Assembly: GCA_045806665.1 (NCBI GenBank)
Contig: JBJMIW010000219.1
Location: 1 to 19,868, forward strand
Direction: 5' to 3'
Length of the DNA stretch: 19,868 nucleotides
Source: Actinoallomurus sp045806665
Lineage (GTDB): Bacteria; Actinomycetota; Actinomycetes; Streptosporangiales; Streptosporangiaceae
The translations under genes and the position numbers were made by a program. Shown one piece after another: positions 14,762 to 19,868 of the stretch. Below the pieces are notes generated by a model. The model saw only the letters and a list, made by a program, of their open reading frames with translations, was not told where the DNA came from and searched no databases. The number at the start of each line of letters is the position of its first letter. Position 1 is the first letter of the stretch.

Positions 14762-15283
14762 TCAGGGACTGAAGTAGTGCTGCATGCGGGTAATCCGTCC
14801 CCGCCCGTCGAACCACAGCTCGAACATGTGAGCCCGTTCCAGCAGCGGGTGGGACCGCGCCTGCAGCTTCACGAGCAGCGCGCGGAACTCCTCCGGAGTC
14901 AGGCGGATCCCGCGTACCCAGTCGGTGACGCCATCGTTGGCGATCGGGGCCGACGCTCGGATCATCGCGCCGGCTGCCAGCCGCACTGGGCCGTAGCGCC
15001 CCACGTTCGCCGGGTGCACCGTCTCCGGACCGCCGGGCTGAACCTTCCGGGCCGGCGCGAACAGGACGGTATCCGCCGTCTGACCCGCCAGCACGAGGCC
15101 GAAGACGCGGGACCGGTTGGCGTACGCCGCGCCCGGCGCATGGGTCTCCGGAGCGGCCGACGGGACATCAGGGCCCGGTGGGTCGATCCGCTGATCGGTC
15201 CGCGCACCGGTGAGCAGCAGAGTGCAGGCGATCACAGCCATCACCGTCACCGAGAGTGCTCGTCTGGTATACGCAACGCTCAC
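14762..15283 (-). CDS. Exported or membrane-anchored protein of unknown function
   Basis: This 173-residue protein has an N-terminal hydrophobic segment (LSVTVMAVIACTLLLTGA, about residues 10-27) after a positively charged start. It is a signal peptide or anchor, and there is no clear lipobox. The mature domain contains VFGLVLAGQTADTVLFAPA, GVTDWVRGIRLTPEEFRALL and an ending FELWFDGRGRITRMQHYFSP. That last part resembles a beta-strand pattern found in small secreted proteins, but I know no family for it. The GTG start at 15283 has no strong ribosome-binding site; a start within the hydrophobic segment is less likely. It is the upstream gene of a probable two-gene unit with the lipoprotein at 14350-14736. 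Confidence 0.7.
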   Translation of the reverse strand: MSVAYTRRALSVTVMAVIACTLLLTGARTDQRIDPPGPDVPSAAPETHAPGAAYANRSRVFGLVLAGQTADTVLFAPARKVQPGGPETVHPANVGRYGPVRLAAGAMIRASAPIANDGVTDWVRGIRLTPEEFRALLVKLQARSHPLLERAHMFELWFDGRGRITRMQHYFSP

Positions 15284-15426
15284 CCCGAGGATCTACCCTC
15301 GTCATCGCCGAGTCATTCCTGCCCGGTGACCGCGCGGCGCCATATCACCACAATCGGTAAAACTCTCACTCCGCACGGCAGGCGATGGCTTCCCGGAGGA
15401 ACCCACCGCCGTCGGAGCTCCGGGGG

Positions 15427-15606
15427 TCAGCGCTCGTGGCGCTCCCGGTCACCGGGATTCTCGCGGTCACTCGAGCGGACGTCCGGTGCGGGACGCTCCA
15501 GTTCTTCGGCGACCACCCGGCCGACCTCCCGGACCAGCTCGCTGCTCGGCCAGATCTCGCGCGGCGGCGGGATGTGCGTAGGGGCGCGGTGACCCGGCAT
15601 CGCCAT
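15427..15606 (-). CDS. Small hypothetical protein, 59 residues
   Basis: A 59-residue frame starts at ATG 15606 with AAGGGA about 7 bases upstream; a second in-frame ATG is two codons on. Third positions are almost all G/C. The sequence is hydrophilic, with a Pro-rich start (THIPPPREIWPSS), a likely amphipathic helix (ELVREVGRVVAEELER) and a charged tail (RENPGDRERHER). I recognise no family. It lies 124 bases downstream of the ABC transporter gene, beyond a strong hairpin, so it is probably transcribed separately. Confidence 0.55.
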   Translation of the reverse strand: MAMPGHRAPTHIPPPREIWPSSELVREVGRVVAEELERPAPDVRSSDRENPGDRERHER

Positions 15607-15692
15607 CGACCGTTCCCTTCACTCGTGGACTGGTGCTCGAACAGTCCGTCTACCCGCGCACCGCGGTTGTACGCCCGTCGATCCACTCCCGC

Positions 15693-15716
15693 GCCGGCAC
15701 GGCGACCCGTGCCGGC
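15693..15716 (-). terminator. Hairpin terminator after the ABC transporter gene
   Basis: GCCGGCACGG, loop CGAC, CCGTGCCGGC forms a perfect 10-bp stem with a 4-base loop, 14 bases past the ABC transporter stop. It lacks a U-tract, but its position and stability make termination likely. Confidence 0.6.
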
Positions 15717-15730
15717 TGCCGGAGACCGTC

Positions 15731-17695
15731 TCAGTGCACGGCGTCGGGCAGCACGTCCTGCCGGGCGAACTGCGTGTGATACAGCTCGCTGTACAGGCCG
15801 CCCTCGGCGAGCAGCTCGTCGTGCCGGCCCCGCTCGACGACGCGGCCGTCGTCGATGACGAGGATCTGGTCGGCCTCACGGATCGTCGACAGCCGGTGGG
15901 CGATGACGATCGACGTGCGTCCGGCCAGGGCCGTGCTGAGCGCCCGCTGCACCGCCGCCTCGGACTCGGAGTCCAGGTGGGCGGTGGCCTCGTCGAGTAC
16001 CACGACCGACGGGGCCTTCAGCAGCAGGCGGGCGATGGCCAGACGCTGCTTCTCGCCGCCGGACAGCCGGTAGCCCCGGTCGCCGACGACGGTGTCGAGG
16101 CCGTCGGGCATGCTCTCGACGAGCTCCCCGATCTGCGCGGCGCGGAGGGCTTCGGCGAGCTGCTCGTCGGTGGCCTCGGGCCGGGCGTACGCGAGGTTGG
16201 CGCGGATCGTGTCGTGGAACAGGTGCGCGTCCTGGGTGACGACGCCGACCGTGCTCCGCAGCGACTCCAGGGTCGCCTCGCGTACGTCCTGGCCGCCGAT
16301 GCGGACGACGCCCTCCGTCACGTCGTACAGCCGGGACACGAGCTGGGTGATCGTCGTCTTGCCGGCACCGGAGGGCCCGACGAGCGCGGTCATCGTCCCT
16401 GGTTCGACGCGGAAGTCGACCCTGTGCAGCACCTCACGGCTCGGAGCGGTGTCGGTCCGCGCGATCGATTCCAGCGAGGCGAGCGAGACCTCCTCGGCCG
16501 CCGGGTACCGGAAGATCACGTCATCGAACTCGATCGCCGGCGCGTCGGACGGCGGCTCGAGCTCGGCCGCCGGGCCGGGAGGTAGGTCGAGGTCGGTTGG
16601 ACGGGCGGAAAGAGAGAACCGGTCGGGCAGAGGCCGGGCGTCCGGCTTCTCGTCGATCATCGGCTGCAGGTCGAGCACCTCGAAGACGCGGTCGAAGCTG
16701 ACCAGGGCGGTCATCACGTCGACGTGCACGTTCGACAGTGCGGTGAGCGGGCCGTACATCCGGGTGAGCAGCGTGGCCAGGGCGACGAGCGTGCCGAGCT
16801 GGAAGCCGCCGTTCACGACGAGGGATCCGCCGACGCCGTACACCATGGCGGTCGCCAGCGAGGCCACCAGCGTCAGGGCGGTGAAGAACACCCGCCCGTA
16901 CATCGCCGAGGTCACGCCGATGTCGCGCACCCGATGTGCCCGGTCGGCGAAGCTCGCCGACTCCTCTTCGGGGCGGCCGTACAGCTTGGCCAGCATCGCG
17001 CCGGCCACGTTGAAGCGCTCGGTCATCAGCGAGCTCATCTCGGCGTCGAGCTGCATCTGCTCCCGGCTGATCTTCTGCAGCCGCCGGCCGACCCACTTGG
17101 CCGGGAAGATGAAGATCGGTAGCAGCACCAGGGCGACCAGCGTGACCTGCCAGGACAGCACGAACATCGTGGCCAGGACGAGGATCAGGCTGATCACGTT
17201 CGAGACGACCGAGGACAGCGTGGTGGTGAGGGCGCGCTGCGCGCCGATGACGTCGCTGTTGAGGCGGCTGACCAGTGAGCCGGTCTGGGCGCGCATGAAG
17301 AACGCCACCGGCATCCGCTGCACGTGGTCGAACACCTGGGTACGCAGGTCATAGATCAGGCCCTCGCCGATGCGCGCGGAGTACCACCGCTGGCCGAGGC
17401 CGATCAGCGCCTCGACCAGGGCGAGGCCCGCCACGGCGGCGGCCAGGGTGACCACGACCCCGGTCCGGTGCGGCACGATCCCGCGGTCGATGATCGTTTT
17501 CAGGAGCAGCGGGTTGGCGACCACGATGACGGCGGCCACGGCGTTCAGGGCCAGGAAGAGCACGAGCTCGCGGATGTACGGGCGGGCGTAGCCGGCGATG
17601 CGGCGGACCGTCCCGGCCTTGAGCCTCTCCTTGACCACCGACCTGTCGCGGCGGAACGACGCCATCATCATCCAGCCGTTGTCCGGCATCCCCAC
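15731..17695 (-). CDS. ABC exporter half-transporter (fused membrane and ATPase domains)
   Basis: This 654-residue protein has six predicted transmembrane helices (residues about 40-335) followed by a nucleotide-binding domain, the layout of type IV multidrug/lipid exporters. The ATPase motifs are complete: A-loop Tyr397 (FRYP), Walker A GPSGAGKTT (from 440), Q-loop Gln488, signature LSGGE (544-548), Walker B VVVLDE (564-569) and H-loop His600 (IAHRL). Before the ATPase core is a Pro-rich linker (about 350-385), and a loop with EEVSLASLESIA splits the first strands. Only one half-transporter is present, so it should act as a homodimer or with a partner elsewhere. The GTG at 17695 is preferred because GGGAGGA stands about 5 bases upstream; ATG 17689 is an alternative. 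The substrate is unknown. Confidence 0.93.
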   Translation of the reverse strand: MGMPDNGWMMMASFRRDRSVVKERLKAGTVRRIAGYARPYIRELVLFLALNAVAAVIVVANPLLLKTIIDRGIVPHRTGVVVTLAAAVAGLALVEALIGLGQRWYSARIGEGLIYDLRTQVFDHVQRMPVAFFMRAQTGSLVSRLNSDVIGAQRALTTTLSSVVSNVISLILVLATMFVLSWQVTLVALVLLPIFIFPAKWVGRRLQKISREQMQLDAEMSSLMTERFNVAGAMLAKLYGRPEEESASFADRAHRVRDIGVTSAMYGRVFFTALTLVASLATAMVYGVGGSLVVNGGFQLGTLVALATLLTRMYGPLTALSNVHVDVMTALVSFDRVFEVLDLQPMIDEKPDARPLPDRFSLSARPTDLDLPPGPAAELEPPSDAPAIEFDDVIFRYPAAEEVSLASLESIARTDTAPSREVLHRVDFRVEPGTMTALVGPSGAGKTTITQLVSRLYDVTEGVVRIGGQDVREATLESLRSTVGVVTQDAHLFHDTIRANLAYARPEATDEQLAEALRAAQIGELVESMPDGLDTVVGDRGYRLSGGEKQRLAIARLLLKAPSVVVLDEATAHLDSESEAAVQRALSTALAGRTSIVIAHRLSTIREADQILVIDDGRVVERGRHDELLAEGGLYSELYHTQFARQDVLPDAVH

Positions 17696-17954
17696 GGCGG
17701 TCCTCCCGACGATTCAGGACGTAATCATGTAAGCGCGTCGGCAAGAACGTACCGGATCGGCCGTTGATTCCCCGTGATCCCGGTTCGTCGCCTCGCCTCC
17801 ACCACCAGCGTGCGCCATCCGGAGTGATCCCGCCATCCGCCGTCCGGCCGAACCCGACCCGGGACCGAGGGCCTAGTCCCTTGAAGGGGCTTGTGCAATA
17901 TGTCGATCTTGCGTGGAATGTCACATGCCCCGACCATCCCCCGACGGAGCCCTC

Positions 17955-19823
17955 ATGCGACAACGCACGCTCGGCGTGGCCCTCCTGATCACCGCGATCA
18001 CCGCCGCGCCCGCCATCTCCGCGCACCCGGCCCACGCCGGCGCCTCCCCGCACGTCGCGGTGTCCCGCGGCGAGACCCAGCCGGTCTTCTCCCGCGCGGA
18101 CGCCATCACCCAGACCGTGAACATCGAGGTCCCGCTCGACAGCGACCACGACGGCGTCCGTGACCGGGTGCAAATGCGGATCATGCGCCCCAAGGAGACC
18201 GACCAGGGCCTCAAGGTGCCGACCATCGTCGAGCCGAGCCCGTACTGGGCCGGCGGCAACGACGTGTCCAACCACGACGTCGACATCGACGGGCTGAGCG
18301 CCCAGGGGCTGCGCCAGAAGCGGTCGGCCGACGTCCTCGCCGGCACCTTCCCCGGCTACTACGACAACTACTTCCTGCCCCGCGGGTACGCGGTCGCCGA
18401 CCTCGACAGCCTGGGCACCGGCGGCTCGACCGGCTGCCCGACCTCCGGCGCCCGCAACGAACAGGCCGGCGCCCGCGCGGCCGTCGACTGGCTGACCGGC
18501 CGCGCCCGCGGCTGGGCCCCCGACGGCACTCCGGTCAAGGCGACCTGGTCGACCGGCAACGTCGGCATGATCGGCCAGTCCTACGACGGAACGCTGCCGA
18601 ACATGGCCGCGGCCACCGGCGTGCCCGGCCTGAAGGCGATCGTGCCGATCGCCGGGATCTCCTCCTGGTACGACTACTACCGCGCCAACGGCGGAGTCCT
18701 CGCGCCCGGCGGGTTCCAGGGCGAGGACCTGGACGTGCTCGCCAAGTACGTCTACACCCGCGCGGATCGGGAGATCTGCAAGAAGGTCATCGCCGACATC
18801 GAGGCGCGCCAGGACCGCGAGACCGGCGACTACAGCCGGTTCTGGGACGAGCGGAACTACGTGCAGGACGCGCGGAAGGTGCGCGCCGCCGTGTTCGTCG
18901 TGCACGGCCTGAACGACTGGAACGTCAAGACCAAGCAGTCGGTGCAGTGGTGGAACGCCCTGGCCCGCGCCGGGGTCCCCCGGAAGCTCTGGCTGCACCA
19001 GGCGAACCACAACACGCCGTTCCGCTGGCGGATCGAGGAGTGGCTCCGGCAGACGCACCACTGGTTCGACCACTGGCTGTACGGGATCGACAACGGCATC
19101 ATGCGGGAGCCGCGCGTCGACATCGAGCGCGCGCCCGGGCAGTGGGAACAGCACGCGGACTGGCCGGAGCCTGGTACCCGCGACGTCGACCTGCACCTGA
19201 ACGCCTCCGGCGAGCTGGCCACGAAGCCACAGCGCGGTGCCGCCCAGTCGCTCATCGACGCGGGCCGCACCCGGACGGCCGAGCAGCTCGCGGCCGACCC
19301 GGCGACCGCGGATCCGAACCGCCTCGTCTACCTGACGCCGGAGCTGACCACGCCCGTACGGGTCGGCGGCACGCCGCGCATCTCGCTACGCGCCTCCTTG
19401 GACGGGCGCTCGCCGTACCTCACCGCGCTGCTGGTCGACTACGGCACCGACACCCGGCCGACCGGCATGGTGGCGAGCACGGGCGAACAGGTCTGCTACG
19501 GGCAGGGGGTGCCCGGCGACGACGGTTGCACCACCCGTACCGCGCACGTGACGGAGACCAAGCCGTTCAAGATCGTGACCCGTGGCTGGCTCGATGCCCG
19601 CAACCGGCACGACCCCGCCCGCACCGAGCCGATCACGCCCGGCAGGATGTACGACTTCGGCTGGGACTTCCAGCCGAACGACTACGTCTTCAAGGCGGGT
19701 CACCGGGTCGGCGTCGTACTGCTGTCCACCGACTACGACTACACGCTGCGTTATCCGGCCGGGACCTGGCTGACCGTGCAGCCCGGCGTGAGCACGCTCC
19801 ACCTGCGGGTCGCCCCACGCTGA
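17955..19823 (+). CDS. Secreted Xaa-Pro dipeptidyl-peptidase (family S15)
   Basis: Family S15 enzymes remove X-Pro dipeptides from the N-terminus of peptides; some relatives in the fold are cocaine-esterase-type acyl hydrolases. This 622-residue protein has a signal peptide (MRQRTLGVALLITAITAAPA, then a cleavage site near AHAG), so it is exported. The catalytic serine is Ser209 in GMIGQSYDG, the acid Asp321 in VHGLNDWNVK, and the base probably His352 in HQANHNTPFRW. From about residue 390 a PepX_C-type beta-sandwich follows (RVDIERAPGQWEQHADWP to TWLTVQPGVSTLHLRVAP). The ATG at 17955 has GGAG 7 bases upstream and gives a clean signal peptide; upstream in-frame starts at 17913 and 17925 would add a non-signal-like extension. 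It is divergent from the ABC exporter, 259 bases between starts. Confidence 0.92.
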   Translation: MRQRTLGVALLITAITAAPAISAHPAHAGASPHVAVSRGETQPVFSRADAITQTVNIEVPLDSDHDGVRDRVQMRIMRPKETDQGLKVPTIVEPSPYWAGGNDVSNHDVDIDGLSAQGLRQKRSADVLAGTFPGYYDNYFLPRGYAVADLDSLGTGGSTGCPTSGARNEQAGARAAVDWLTGRARGWAPDGTPVKATWSTGNVGMIGQSYDGTLPNMAAATGVPGLKAIVPIAGISSWYDYYRANGGVLAPGGFQGEDLDVLAKYVYTRADREICKKVIADIEARQDRETGDYSRFWDERNYVQDARKVRAAVFVVHGLNDWNVKTKQSVQWWNALARAGVPRKLWLHQANHNTPFRWRIEEWLRQTHHWFDHWLYGIDNGIMREPRVDIERAPGQWEQHADWPEPGTRDVDLHLNASGELATKPQRGAAQSLIDAGRTRTAEQLAADPATADPNRLVYLTPELTTPVRVGGTPRISLRASLDGRSPYLTALLVDYGTDTRPTGMVASTGEQVCYGQGVPGDDGCTTRTAHVTETKPFKIVTRGWLDARNRHDPARTEPITPGRMYDFGWDFQPNDYVFKAGHRVGVVLLSTDYDYTLRYPAGTWLTVQPGVSTLHLRVAPR

Positions 19824-19828
19824 GGCGA

Positions 19829-19862
19829 CGGTGGGCGGGCGGCCCGCGCCGCCCGCCCACCG
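19829..19862 (+). terminator. Strong GC hairpin after the S15 peptidase gene
   Basis: CGGTGGGCGGGCGG, loop CCCGCG, CCGCCCGCCCACCG is a perfect 14-bp stem starting 5 bases after the stop codon. No U-tract is visible before the window ends 6 bases later. Confidence 0.65.
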
Positions 19863-19868
19863 CGTGCG

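Noticed and set aside
15343..15372. AT-richer patch upstream of the exported-protein gene as a promoter
   Set aside because: Hexamers with acceptable spacing could not be found, so only the composition supports it.
17349..19196. 615-codon open frame on the minus strand across the ABC and S15 genes
   Set aside because: It overlaps two well-supported genes and its translation has no domain-like sequence.
1..19868. Mobile element, prophage, CRISPR or tRNA/rRNA genes
   Set aside because: I saw no transposase, integrase, regularly spaced repeats or tRNA-like cloverleaf. The tandem octamer at 609-632 has no spacers.

Overview
The window is GC-rich double-stranded DNA with strong G/C preference at third codon positions, GTG starts, actinobacterial-type protein families and GC-rich terminators without long U-tracts. 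This fits an actinomycete chromosome, perhaps of the Streptosporangiales/Thermomonosporaceae kind. The order and family are inference only. No tRNA, rRNA, CRISPR array, phage or intact insertion sequence was seen.

Layout. At the left edge (1-494, minus) is the N-terminal part of a molybdopterin formate dehydrogenase. It is divergent from fdhD (762-1571), whose product matures that enzyme, and fdhD is followed after 22 bases by an EphD-like alpha/beta hydrolase (1594-2487). A YczE/YitT-like membrane protein (2651-3292) converges on an MFS transporter (3306-4844, minus) across a perfect palindrome that touches both stop codons. Next is a GH15 glucoamylase/trehalase-type gene (4997-6794) broken by a one-base frameshift near 5550. 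A two-gene minus operon follows: an S66 LD-carboxypeptidase (7848-8804) translationally coupled by an ATGA overlap to a protein of unknown function (6988-7851). A 424-base spacer contains the scar of a short-chain dehydrogenase C-terminus and leads into an intact SDR (9229-9984). This converges on an N-acyl-D-amino-acid amidohydrolase (10098-11666, minus), which is divergent from an exported GH3 glycosidase (11872-12984). A PAPS-type sulfotransferase (13145-14056) follows.

The stretch 14040-15606 is a minus-strand series of small proteins: a possible 42-residue membrane protein, a lipoprotein, an exported protein of unknown family and a 59-residue acidic protein. After that come an ABC half-transporter exporter (15731-17695, minus) and a divergently read secreted S15 X-Pro dipeptidyl-peptidase (17955-19823) ending in a 14-bp GC hairpin.

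How they work together. The clearest functional unit is formate dehydrogenase plus FdhD. The LD-carboxypeptidase, D-amidohydrolase and GH3 enzyme all suit turnover of cell-wall sugars and D-amino-acid peptides, but they are separate transcription units, so a shared pathway is only a hypothesis. I found no clear new defence or mobile system. The best leads are the coupled LdcA/unknown-protein pair, the operon of unknown exported small proteins, the frameshifted GH15 gene, the SDR scar and active-site departures in the amidohydrolase and GH3 proteins.
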